Below are positions 1-5,006 of a stretch of 5,006 nt of DNA, one piece after another. Under the pieces are notes generated by a model that ran no database searches, had not been told where the DNA came from, and saw nothing but the letters and a program-made list of their open reading frames with translations. The position numbers were made by a program, and so were the translations under genes. The stretch's first letter is position 1, and the number at the start of each line of letters is the position of its first letter. Origin of the DNA: Phycisphaerales bacterium (lineage in GTDB: Bacteria; Planctomycetota; Phycisphaerae; Phycisphaerales; SM1A02); contig DOVP01000125.1 in assembly GCA_003520025.1 (NCBI GenBank), forward strand, positions 1 to 5,006, written 5' to 3'.

Positions 1-192
1 GTCTGAGTTTCACGAGTCTTGAAACAGCGTGGGATGAAGATGTCGTGCTGGTAGATTCCGGTGATGTAAGCGGCGACGGTGCCAGCGAACTCGTGACGAT
101 CGGTGGCGGCACCTCCTTCCGCGGCGACGGTGGGTCACCATTGCTCAAGCTGCGTGACGTCACTACACCGACCTGTCCCGGCGACTTCGATG
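1..192 (+). repeat. Tandem-paralogue repeat, upstream copy
   Basis: Aligns without gaps to 4815-5006 at an offset of 4814 bases. My hand count is 44 mismatches in 192 (about 77% identity), with identical runs at 1-20, 78-100 and 174-192. It encodes the last VCBS blade, the linker and the dockerin start. The visible repeat is bounded only by the window edges, so the full duplicated unit is probably longer. Confidence 0.9.
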
Positions 193-350
193 GCAGTGGC
201 GCCGTCGATGTCGATGATCTCATGACCCTGATCGGTGAATTTGGTGATGCCTGTACCAAGGGCTGTCAGAGCGATATGGATTCCGATGGCGATGTTGATA
301 TTGACGACATGATGTCCCTTATCGGGGCGTGGGGAGCATGTCCAAGGTGA
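1..350 (+). CDS. 3' end of a large secreted VCBS/FG-GAP protein with C-terminal dockerin-like module (5'-truncated by the window)
   Basis: Open from the window edge (codons begin at base 3) to TGA at 348-350, giving 115 visible residues; the true start lies upstream. The first ~50 residues are the end of a propeller blade with a Ca-loop-like motif, DVSGDGASELV, at bases 63-95. After a short Thr/Pro linker comes a complete two-loop dockerin-like tail ending GAWGACPR. The visible part is about 75% identical to residues 1469-1531 of the downstream gene, so the two are tandem paralogues, and the missing upstream part is probably also a signal peptide plus propellers (inference). Only 62 bases separate it from the next gene on the same strand, so co-transcription is possible. 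A GTG at 45 is in frame but is internal: homology to the neighbour extends upstream of it to base 3. The ligand is unknown. Confidence is high that it is coding, moderate for the extracellular binding role. Confidence 0.93.
   Translation, partial: LSFTSLETAWDEDVVLVDSGDVSGDGASELVTIGGGTSFRGDGGSPLLKLRDVTTPTCPGDFDGSGAVDVDDLMTLIGEFGDACTKGCQSDMDSDGDVDIDDMMSLIGAWGACPR
174..347 (+). other. GC-type dockerin-like domain, two EF-hand-like calcium loops (within first CDS)
   Basis: The module starts at CPGD and contains two 12-residue acidic loops, DFDGSGAVDVDD (bases 183-218) and DMDSDGDVDIDD (273-308). Each is followed by a similar helix-like stretch, LMTLIGEFG and MMSLIGAWG. Asp/Ser at alternate positions with Gly at loop position 6 fits calcium coordination as in type I dockerins. 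Four cysteines sit symmetrically (GDAC and KGC between the halves, CPGD and GAC at the ends), so disulfides could tie the module together. In Phycisphaerae such modules end many secreted proteins and are thought to serve attachment. No cohesin partner is visible here, so cellulosome-like assembly is not implied. Confidence 0.85.
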
Positions 351-396
351 TTGTGCGGGGCCAACAAGGGTGCCCCAGAGCCGAGCGATTGGCATT

Positions 397-408
397 GGAG
401 AAAGAGAA
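397..408 (+). promoter_or_regulatory. Ribosome-binding site of the large downstream gene
   Basis: GGAG at 397-400 leads into a purine-rich run (AAAGAGAA, 401-408) ahead of ATG 413. GGAG alone lies 12 bases from the ATG, a little far, while the AGAG-rich part is closer, so the exact pairing is uncertain. It supports ATG 413 over the in-frame TTG codons at 389 and 395 and GTG at 353, because the signal peptide begins directly at 413. No -35/-10 pair stood out in the 62-base gap. Confidence 0.6.
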
Positions 409-412
409 TCTC

Positions 413-478
413 ATGTGTAAGATCCGCCTTGTGCTCGCGACACTCACTGTCATGTTGGTCATCCAACCAGCGGTAGCT
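413..478 (+). other. Sec-type signal peptide, residues 1-22 of the large protein
   Basis: The N-region MCKIR carries two positive charges. It is followed by a hydrophobic core, LVLATLTVMLVI, and a c-region QPAVA ending in an A-x-A site, so signal peptidase I should cut between A22 and D23. Cys2 is at the extreme N-terminus rather than after a hydrophobic core, so this is not a lipobox. Twin arginines at 25-26 come after the cleavage site and do not form a Tat motif. The protein is therefore expected to leave the cytoplasm. Confidence 0.88.
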
Positions 479-3400
479 GACGGGCGTCGTGACGCGACGA
501 GGAATCAGGATCTTGCCGATGGTTCCCAATTGGTTGAAGCCGCGTTGCCTGCCGTTGGCGATACTGCGGGATTTGCAATCGCCGTACGTGATGATTTGCT
601 CGTTGTCGGCGCGCCGAATGTGGATCCAGGGTACCCACCTGGACCGGGGCAGGTGTTCGTGCACAACTGGGATGTAGATACGCGTCAGTGGGACTACTCT
701 GGAGAACTCTCTTCGCTCTTGCCTGACGGAACACTCCATGACGACTCTTTCTTTGGATTTGCTGTTGATATCTACGACCACCCCATCGATGGTGTGCGAG
801 TCATTGTTGGTGCACCAATGGCACTCAATGAGAGCGGCGTCGAAACCGGTCGGGTGTTTGTGTTCCGGCGGAGCATTCTTGGCATGTGGACGCTTGAGCA
901 GATACTGGATAACTCCAATGAATCACCGAACGGTCGCTTTGGCGAACGGGTTGCCCTGAGCGAAACCCTCGCGTTCATTACCGCAGGGGGTGAAACCAAT
1001 GAGACCGGCGGAACAGGCACTGTTTGGAGCAGTGTCCTTGGTAGGGAAGGTGAGCAGCGAGTTGTTCGTATGCCGCGAGTGCGAGGCGATGTTCTCGGCA
1101 TGTTTGGCAGCGGTCTTGATTATGACGGGGGTGTGCTGGTGATCGGAGCGGCAGAATCCGTCGTGGGTGGGGTTGCATGTGGGCAGGCGCACGTCTATTC
1201 CAGTGATGACGACTTCCCCATTCATGTGCAGACCCTCAATGTGCCCGGTGTCTGGAATGTCGATACGGCAAACTTTGGATTCAGTGTCGCTGTAGATGTC
1301 GGTGATGGTGATGGCACGCTGCTTGTCGGCACGCCTTCGCACAACCCCTCCATCACTGGTGGCGCAGTGTCTTATGCTCTTGATACGACCTGGATCCAGC
1401 AAGATCTTCTGGTCGGGAGTGACCCTCAACCAGTACAACTCCTAGGGCACTCTGTCGCGTTGATGGGCGGCCGTGCCGTGGCGGGGGCGCCTTATGGTGG
1501 ACTGGCGCTGTCGGGGCACGCCGTCGTGTTTGAATACTCTCCATCAGCCGAAGAATGGCGAGTGGACGCAACACTCACTCCTGAGATGGCGTCTGTATTG
1601 GACTTCTCTGGTCACTCTGTCGCGGTCGGACCCGTGGGGGTCATGGTCGGATCACCGTATCTTGATACGGACTCGGGCGATCAGACAGGTGGCGTATTTG
1701 CCTATTTTCACAATGATGATGGCTGGCAATCCGACACGCGACCCATTGCATCCACACTTGGATCTCGGCATGTCATCGCGAATCCAACTTGGACCGAGGA
1801 ATCACAAGCATCCTTTGGCGCATCCATTGCACTCTCCGACAATACTGCCATCATCGGCGATCCAACCGGAGACGCTGATGGTCGCGTGCACCTCTACACA
1901 AGAACTAGCGATGGTGATGTGTGGACAAATCAGGCCGCGCCGGGTCTCTCGCCCCCCCCAGAAGTGCCAGCGGACACCATGTTTGGACGCTCCCTTGGAC
2001 TATCGGAAGACCTTGCCATCGTCGGTGCTGCTCGAAGCCACGGAACCGGTACAGCCACATTGTTCCAACGCAGCGGTGGCGTCTGGTCCAGTGTGATCAC
2101 GCTGACTGGGCAGGAGTCTGACCAGTTTGGCTGGAGCGTCGATATCGAATCCCTCCCGACAGAGGCGTTCTTTGTCGTTGGCGCCCCCTTGGGTGGTGGT
2201 GCGCGCGATGACCGCAATGGTCAGGTATATCTGTACCGATGGGATGAAGGTACGCAGAGTGTAACGCTCGAAACGACGTTCGAGCCGCACAGCATCCCGG
2301 CCCAGTCGGAGTTTGGTGTCAGCGTTGATCTGGATATTGATGCTGCTGGCGATGTCGTTGTTGTTGTTGGCAATACCAGAGAGCATGAGGACTCGGTTGG
2401 TTCAGTCGAAATCTTGCGCCGAGACCACGCGACGGGTGTCTGGGCGCACGAACAGACCATCGAACCGGGTGATGAATTCTCGGATGAATGGTCTACACTT
2501 GGATTCGGTTGGGATGTTGCCATTGAAGACGGCCTGCTTGTTGTTGGCGCACCGTATTCCGGGCTCTATGGCTACTACTCTGGTGATGCGATGCTCTTTC
2601 GTGCCAGCGCAAGTTCTGGACCGGCGACTTGGTCCCTTGAGTCATATCTCGACAACCCAACAGGACGATCGTCTGACCTGTTTGGTTGGAGTGTTGAACT
2701 TAGCGCCGCGGAGAATCAGGTGTTCGTTGGCAATCCCAACAGCGACTACATGGGTCGCAATGCCGGCCTTGTTGCCGTCTTTGAGGAGAATCCTGGCGCC
2801 GTGTGGGATGATCTGGATTGGATCAATACCAAACTCAATATCTCAACCGACTCCCAACCAGATGATCTCGTCGGCTTTCAGTTGGCCGTCGATGGATCGA
2901 CGTTGCTCGCCACCGCCTATGCGTGGACCAACATCGATCCGGCAACCGACCGCCCCTATTTCGCTGATTTTCTGATCGAGGACATGGTGTGCTGGTCCGA
3001 GCCGACTGGACCGGCATATCTGTCCAACCCCGCATCGTGGGCTGTCGCCCCGGATGGGGCAGCAACCGGTGTGTTCTCACTGCTGCTCGCCGATGAGCAC
3101 CAGATCATTTTTGATCTCTTTGAATGGGTCGGCTCATTGCGAGTCGAACTCGACCAAATCGTGCTTGATCTTCAAGATGCAGATCGCTCGGTCACCGGAT
3201 CGATACATGTGGCTGCGCCAGCCGATATTCGCACGGCGGGTTTGTCAATCGAATCCGGAACGCTGCACATTGGTCGAGGTGTGCACATCGGCAGTGGGGA
3301 AAATACTGGCATCCTTCATGTTCTTTCCAGCGGTATGCTTGAAGTCAACGAGCAGCTCAGTATCAACGCAGAGTCAAGTATGCAACTGTCGCTCTCAGAG

Positions 3401-5006
3401 AGTCTGAGTGGAGCGAGGGTGCAGACTTGGTCAGTGACCCCTGAACTCGGCGGAGGCCTGCGTGTCGACCTTGGTGACATCCAAGATCCTTCGGCCCTGA
3501 CTGTTGGTGATCGATTTGTGCTGATCTCGTGCGGACTTGAACCCACCGGTGGGCTCTTTGATGCCATTGTGCTTCCTGGATTGCCTGATGGACTTGCTTT
3601 TGAGGTGCAATACGGTCCCCCTGATCTTCGCAGTGGTGGTGGGTGTCCGGTAGGCGAACTTGAGGATTGCTTTGGTAATTGCTGTCCCGCGATTTGGGTT
3701 GGCGACGGTTGGTGTGATGACGGCAGTTACGAACACAATGGTGTACCCATCTATCTCAACTGCGCTTCGCTGGGCTGTGATGGTGGCGATTGTGTAGGCT
3801 GCTGGAATGATGGCGGCGAATGGGAAATGGCTATCGAGGTCATCTCGCTTGCCGGTCTGCTCGACTTTGGTGATCCAGAGTCGGCAGTTGTTCCAGGCGA
3901 CCCGACGGGCGTTGAAGTGGTCGATCTCACAGGAGATTTCGCCGAGGAGATTTGTGTCACGCTGGCCGGATCGCCCGGAAGTCTCGTCATCTTCGAAAAT
4001 GACGGGGCAGGCGGCGTCTCGCAGCAGATCATCATCCCGACCGGCGATGAACCAGTTGATATCACCAGCGGTGACTTCGATGGCGATGGCAACAATGATC
4101 TTGCCGTTGCCAACAACCTCAGCCAGGACGTCTCCATCTACTACAACGATGACAACGATCCGAGCGATGGCTTTGCCACGATCGAGGATCTGGACGTCGA
4201 TGGTCCCCCCACTTGCCTCGCGGGCATCAACGCCGATTATGACCTTTATGACGACCTCGTCGTCGGACTCGAATACACCGATGGTGACAGCAACGGCTAC
4301 TGGGCCATCTATCTCGGCGTCGCCCCACTTCGCAATCTGCCTGGTGGCATGGTCGGCGGCGGTGGTATTGCTCCGAGCGGCACGCCACTCGGCGCTGATC
4401 CAAGCGAAGAAGAAGATCAAAAGGACTACCTCTTTGGTGGTCGGCAGAGCGATGGAAAGACGTCAACCGTCAAAGGAAGCGGCGTGCTGCGAGGCGTCAC
4501 CCTCACCATCACCGAGCACACCACCGGCGCAGGTGCCGGAGGCATCACAACCGGTGATGTCGATGGTGATGGACATGGCGACATCTGCGTCACCAGCACC
4601 ACCAACGGCACTGTCGCCATTCTGCTGCAGGATGCGGGGAGTCCCGGCGACTTCCTGCCGGCGATCTTTGTTCCTGTCGGTGACGAACCTACTCGCATCA
4701 CTTCGGTCGACTTCGATAATGATGGCAACATCGATCTTGCTGCCATCGTGCAGGAACTAAATCCATCCTCTGGACTGATCGAACCGGTTGTCCGCGTCCT
4801 TCAGGGCAATGGAAGTCTGAGTTTCACGAGTCTTGATACTGCCGAGGGTGACGATACCGTACTGGTCGCGTCTGGTGATATCAGTGGTGATGGTGCCAGC
4901 GAACTCGTGACGATTGGTGGTGGCCCCTCCTTCCGAGGCGGTGGCGAATCACCGCTACTCACCCTGCGTGAAACCAACATCATCACATGTCCCGGCGACT
5001 TCGATG
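413..5006 (+). CDS. Giant secreted multi-propeller protein: 14 FG-GAP repeats, beta-solenoid-like segment, LNR-like module, VCBS propeller, dockerin start (3'-truncated by the window)
   Basis: A single frame runs from ATG 413 to the last base with no stop, giving 1531 complete codons. It begins with a clear Sec signal peptide cleaved after AVA (residue 22). Domains follow in order: FG-GAP-like repeats of about 60 residues (50-855), matching integrin-alpha-type propeller repeats (FG-x-S/A-V ... VVGAP ... G-x-V-x-V/L-F/Y); a Gly-rich beta-strand segment (864-1074); a Cys-rich LNR-like module with CDD and DGGDC (1078-1130); VCBS-type blades with DxDxDGxxD calcium loops (1164-1519); and CPGDFD, the opening of a dockerin-like tail. 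The paralogue upstream predicts about 53 more codons, hence roughly 1583 residues. No catalytic motif is visible. The likely role is extracellular binding or adhesion, or a surface scaffold (inference). Base and codon usage look like the upstream gene, with no sign of transfer. The frame stays open through a C8 run at 1952-1959. Confidence 0.95.
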   Translation, partial: MCKIRLVLATLTVMLVIQPAVADGRRDATRNQDLADGSQLVEAALPAVGDTAGFAIAVRDDLLVVGAPNVDPGYPPGPGQVFVHNWDVDTRQWDYSGELSSLLPDGTLHDDSFFGFAVDIYDHPIDGVRVIVGAPMALNESGVETGRVFVFRRSILGMWTLEQILDNSNESPNGRFGERVALSETLAFITAGGETNETGGTGTVWSSVLGREGEQRVVRMPRVRGDVLGMFGSGLDYDGGVLVIGAAESVVGGVACGQAHVYSSDDDFPIHVQTLNVPGVWNVDTANFGFSVAVDVGDGDGTLLVGTPSHNPSITGGAVSYALDTTWIQQDLLVGSDPQPVQLLGHSVALMGGRAVAGAPYGGLALSGHAVVFEYSPSAEEWRVDATLTPEMASVLDFSGHSVAVGPVGVMVGSPYLDTDSGDQTGGVFAYFHNDDGWQSDTRPIASTLGSRHVIANPTWTEESQASFGASIALSDNTAIIGDPTGDADGRVHLYTRTSDGDVWTNQAAPGLSPPPEVPADTMFGRSLGLSEDLAIVGAARSHGTGTATLFQRSGGVWSSVITLTGQESDQFGWSVDIESLPTEAFFVVGAPLGGGARDDRNGQVYLYRWDEGTQSVTLETTFEPHSIPAQSEFGVSVDLDIDAAGDVVVVVGNTREHEDSVGSVEILRRDHATGVWAHEQTIEPGDEFSDEWSTLGFGWDVAIEDGLLVVGAPYSGLYGYYSGDAMLFRASASSGPATWSLESYLDNPTGRSSDLFGWSVELSAAENQVFVGNPNSDYMGRNAGLVAVFEENPGAVWDDLDWINTKLNISTDSQPDDLVGFQLAVDGSTLLATAYAWTNIDPATDRPYFADFLIEDMVCWSEPTGPAYLSNPASWAVAPDGAATGVFSLLLADEHQIIFDLFEWVGSLRVELDQIVLDLQDADRSVTGSIHVAAPADIRTAGLSIESGTLHIGRGVHIGSGENTGILHVLSSGMLEVNEQLSINAESSMQLSLSESLSGARVQTWSVTPELGGGLRVDLGDIQDPSALTVGDRFVLISCGLEPTGGLFDAIVLPGLPDGLAFEVQYGPPDLRSGGGCPVGELEDCFGNCCPAIWVGDGWCDDGSYEHNGVPIYLNCASLGCDGGDCVGCWNDGGEWEMAIEVISLAGLLDFGDPESAVVPGDPTGVEVVDLTGDFAEEICVTLAGSPGSLVIFENDGAGGVSQQIIIPTGDEPVDITSGDFDGDGNNDLAVANNLSQDVSIYYNDDNDPSDGFATIEDLDVDGPPTCLAGINADYDLYDDLVVGLEYTDGDSNGYWAIYLGVAPLRNLPGGMVGGGGIAPSGTPLGADPSEEEDQKDYLFGGRQSDGKTSTVKGSGVLRGVTLTITEHTTGAGAGGITTGDVDGDGHGDICVTSTTNGTVAILLQDAGSPGDFLPAIFVPVGDEPTRITSVDFDNDGNIDLAAIVQELNPSSGLIEPVVRVLQGNGSLSFTSLDTAEGDDTVLVASGDISGDGASELVTIGGGPSFRGGGESPLLTLRETNIITCPGDFD
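560..1708 (+). other. FG-GAP propeller 1: repeats 1-7 (residues ~50-432)
   Basis: Seven degenerate repeats share an (F/x)G-x-(S/A)-(V/I/L) start, a hydrophobic strand ending in (V/I)(V/T)G(A/S)P or similar, and a G-x-(A/V)-x-(V/L)-(F/Y) end. Starts and cores are: GFAIAV/VVGAP at 53-68; FGFAVDI/VIVGAP at 114-135; FGERVAL/FITAGG at 176-193; FGSGLDY/LVIGAA at 231-247; FGFSVAV/LLVGTP at 288-308; LGHSVAL/AVAGAP at 344-360; SGHSVAV/VMVGSP at 399-415. Key-glycine spacing is 55-62 residues, normal for a four-stranded blade. Seven is the usual blade number for integrin-type propellers. Loops lack the classic DxDxDG calcium motif except DVGDGDG at 295-301. Ligand unknown. Confidence 0.75.
1802..2977 (+). 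other. FG-GAP propeller 2: repeats 8-14 (residues ~464-855)
   Basis: Another seven repeats: FGASIAL/AIIGDP (468-484), FGRSLGL/AIVGAA (524-540), FGWSVDI/FVVGAP (572-592), FGVSVDL/VVVGN (634-654), FGWDVAI/LVVGAP (698-714), FGWSVEL/VFVGNP (757-775), and a degenerate last one, VGFQLAV/LLATAY (820-836). Repeats 10, 12 and 13 share FGW(S/D)V, suggesting they are closer to each other than to the rest. Repeat 8 starts 69 residues after repeat 7, the widest gap of the series, which is why I place a domain boundary at about 432-464. The first and last blades being most degenerate would fit ring closure, but this is inference. Confidence 0.7.
3002..3634 (+). other. Gly-rich beta-solenoid-like segment (residues ~864-1074)
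   Basis: This stretch lacks FG-GAP motifs. It has short alternating hydrophobic strands broken by Gly, Asn or Ser turns, such as GTLHIGRGVHIGSG (949-962), GILHVLSSGMLEV (966-978) and QLSINAESSMQL. Its end, ALTVGDRFVLISC (1028-1040), then GGLFDAIVLPGLPDGLAFEVQY (start 1046), matches the closing strands seen after autotransporter-like or PEP-CTERM-type beta-solenoid repeats in planctomycete exported proteins. A right-handed beta-helix or similar stalk is the likeliest fold. This is an inference from strand pattern; no specific family is certain. Confidence 0.5.
3644..3802 (+). other. Cysteine-rich LNR (Lin-12/Notch repeat)-like module (residues 1078-1130)
   Basis: Nine cysteines fall within 53 residues (1078, 1086, 1090, 1091, 1101, 1117, 1122, 1127, 1130) in a protein otherwise poor in cysteine. 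The diagnostic pieces are CFGNCCPAIWVGDGWCDDG (1086-1104) and CASLGCDGGDC (1117-1127). LNRs are small Ca-binding disulfide modules whose signature is G-x-CD ... C ... DGGDC. Here the stretch between the CDD cysteine and the next cysteine is about 15 residues, longer than the 3 typical of animal Notch LNRs, so it is a divergent or bacterial-type version. It probably acts as a rigid, calcium-stabilised linker between the solenoid-like segment and the third propeller. Confidence 0.65.
4037..4105 (+). repeat. Internal protein repeat, copy 1 (residues 1209-1231)
   Basis: The segment beginning PTGDEPVDITSGDFDGDG matches residues 1421-1443 (bases 4673-4741) at 17 of 23 positions, 212 residues apart. 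It covers the outer strand and calcium loop of one VCBS blade. The similarity is stronger than between other blades of the same propeller, suggesting a fairly recent internal blade duplication or strong constraint. Confidence 0.7.
4673..4741 (+). repeat. Internal protein repeat, copy 2 (residues 1421-1443)
   Basis: The segment beginning PVGDEPTRITSVDFDNDG pairs with the copy at 4037-4105. Shared positions include GDEP, ITS, DFD, DGN and DLA. It is the sixth expected blade of the third propeller; the partner copy is the second. Confidence 0.7.
4815..5006 (+). repeat. Tandem-paralogue repeat, downstream copy
   Basis: Partner of 1-192. The frame relation is kept: each copy is read in its own gene's frame, giving 47 of 63 identical residues. 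Change is concentrated in the linker just before CPGD (bases 161-170 against 4975-4984 differ at 7 of 10), while the calcium loop GDGASELVTIGGG and the dockerin start are conserved. This fits selection on folded parts and drift in the linker. Confidence 0.9.
4988..5006 (+). other. Start of dockerin-like module of the large protein (cut by window end)
   Basis: The last complete codons read CPGDFD (residues 1526-1531), and the 19 bases are identical to 174-192, where the upstream paralogue begins its dockerin-like domain. This implies the same two-loop calcium-binding tail continues past the window, with a stop expected about 158 bases further on if lengths match. Confidence 0.75.

Larger units (their letters stand above)
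3902..4969 (+). other. VCBS/FG-GAP propeller 3 with calcium loops (residues ~1164-1519)
   Basis: Loops of the form DxDxDGxxD lie at D1221-D1229 (DFDGDGNND), D1382-D1390 (DVDGDGHGD), D1433-D1441 (DFDNDGNID) and D1489-E1497 (DISGDGASE). Degenerate versions are at D1171-E1179 (DLTGDFAEE) and N1273-D1281 (NADYDLYDD). Loop spacing is 50, 52, 109, 51 and 56 residues. The 109 gap is twice the unit, so a seventh blade that lost its calcium loop probably sits near 1305-1370, where an acidic SEEEDQKD stretch (1331-1338) and a Gly-rich run occur. This would be a seven-bladed, calcium-bound propeller, distinct in type from the two N-terminal ones. Confidence 0.75.

Noticed and set aside
357..376. Hairpin GGGGC/GCCCC with a 10-base loop after the first stop codon, as a possible terminator
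   Set aside because: The stem is only 5 bp, the loop is large and no T-run follows, so it does not qualify as an intrinsic terminator.
351..412. Promoter for the large gene in the intergenic gap
   Set aside because: TTGGCA at 389-394 resembles a -35 box, but a -10 at normal spacing would fall inside the coding start and none is seen. A promoter could lie upstream or be of another class.
413..430. Lipoprotein signal because of the Cys at residue 2
   Set aside because: The Cys precedes rather than follows the hydrophobic core, so it cannot be a lipobox; the A-V-A site at 20-22 indicates signal peptidase I.
1473..2096. 207-codon + strand open frame overlapping repeats 6-9
   Set aside because: It lies in a different phase from the repeat-bearing frame, and its Pro/Arg/His-rich translation has no domain features.
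2313..2975. 220-codon + strand open frame overlapping propeller 2
   Set aside because: The 413 frame here has clear FG-GAP repeats; this phase has no motif, no good ribosome-binding site and no coherent hydrophobic pattern.
3431..4420. 329-codon antisense open frame
   Set aside because: It lies opposite well-supported LNR-like and VCBS coding sequence. Its translation shows no recognisable domain, and it is explained by Asp/Gly-rich GAT/GGC codon bias on the sense strand.
3807..4760. 317-codon + strand open frame in another phase
   Set aside because: It is an out-of-frame reading of the VCBS propeller. Its Ser/Thr/Arg-rich, domain-free translation is typical of a shadow frame.
413..5006. 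Frameshift suspected, because the tandem offset of 4814 bases is not a multiple of three
   Set aside because: The two genes simply use different frames relative to the window. Each copy of the repeat is read in its own gene's frame and both are open throughout.

Overview
The window looks like part of a planctomycete genome, most likely class Phycisphaerae or a relative. This rests on protein style rather than on any marker gene. The proteins are very large and secreted, built from FG-GAP/VCBS beta-propeller repeats, with a C-terminal 'CPGD...DxDxDG...LIGAWG.C' double EF-hand module of the GC-type dockerin kind common in that group. The DNA is moderately GC-rich by eye. No RNA gene, mobile element, CRISPR array or convincing promoter was found.

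Layout: two genes lie on the + strand, head to tail. Bases 1-350 are the 3' end of the first gene, covering its last VCBS-type blade and a complete dockerin-like tail. A 62-base gap (351-412) holds only a ribosome-binding site and a weak hairpin. From 413 to the window end runs one uninterrupted reading frame of 1531 codons. I checked it codon by codon and found no stop; it leaves the window just as its own dockerin-like module begins.

The large protein reads in order: Sec signal peptide (1-22); fourteen FG-GAP-like repeats (about 50-855) whose spacing suggests two seven-bladed propellers; a glycine-rich, beta-solenoid-like segment (about 864-1074); a cysteine-rich Lin-12/Notch-repeat (LNR)-like module (1078-1130); a third propeller of VCBS type with Ca-binding DxDxDG loops (about 1164-1519); and the start of the dockerin-like tail (1526 onward).

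The two genes are tandem paralogues. Bases 1-192 and 4815-5006 align without a gap at about 77% nucleotide and 75% amino-acid identity (my hand count). If the second gene ends like the first, its stop falls about 158 bases beyond the window and the protein is near 1583 residues. Both products are probably exported, calcium-stabilised surface or extracellular proteins for adhesion or binding. The ligand, any anchoring partner and any enzymatic role cannot be read from the sequence.
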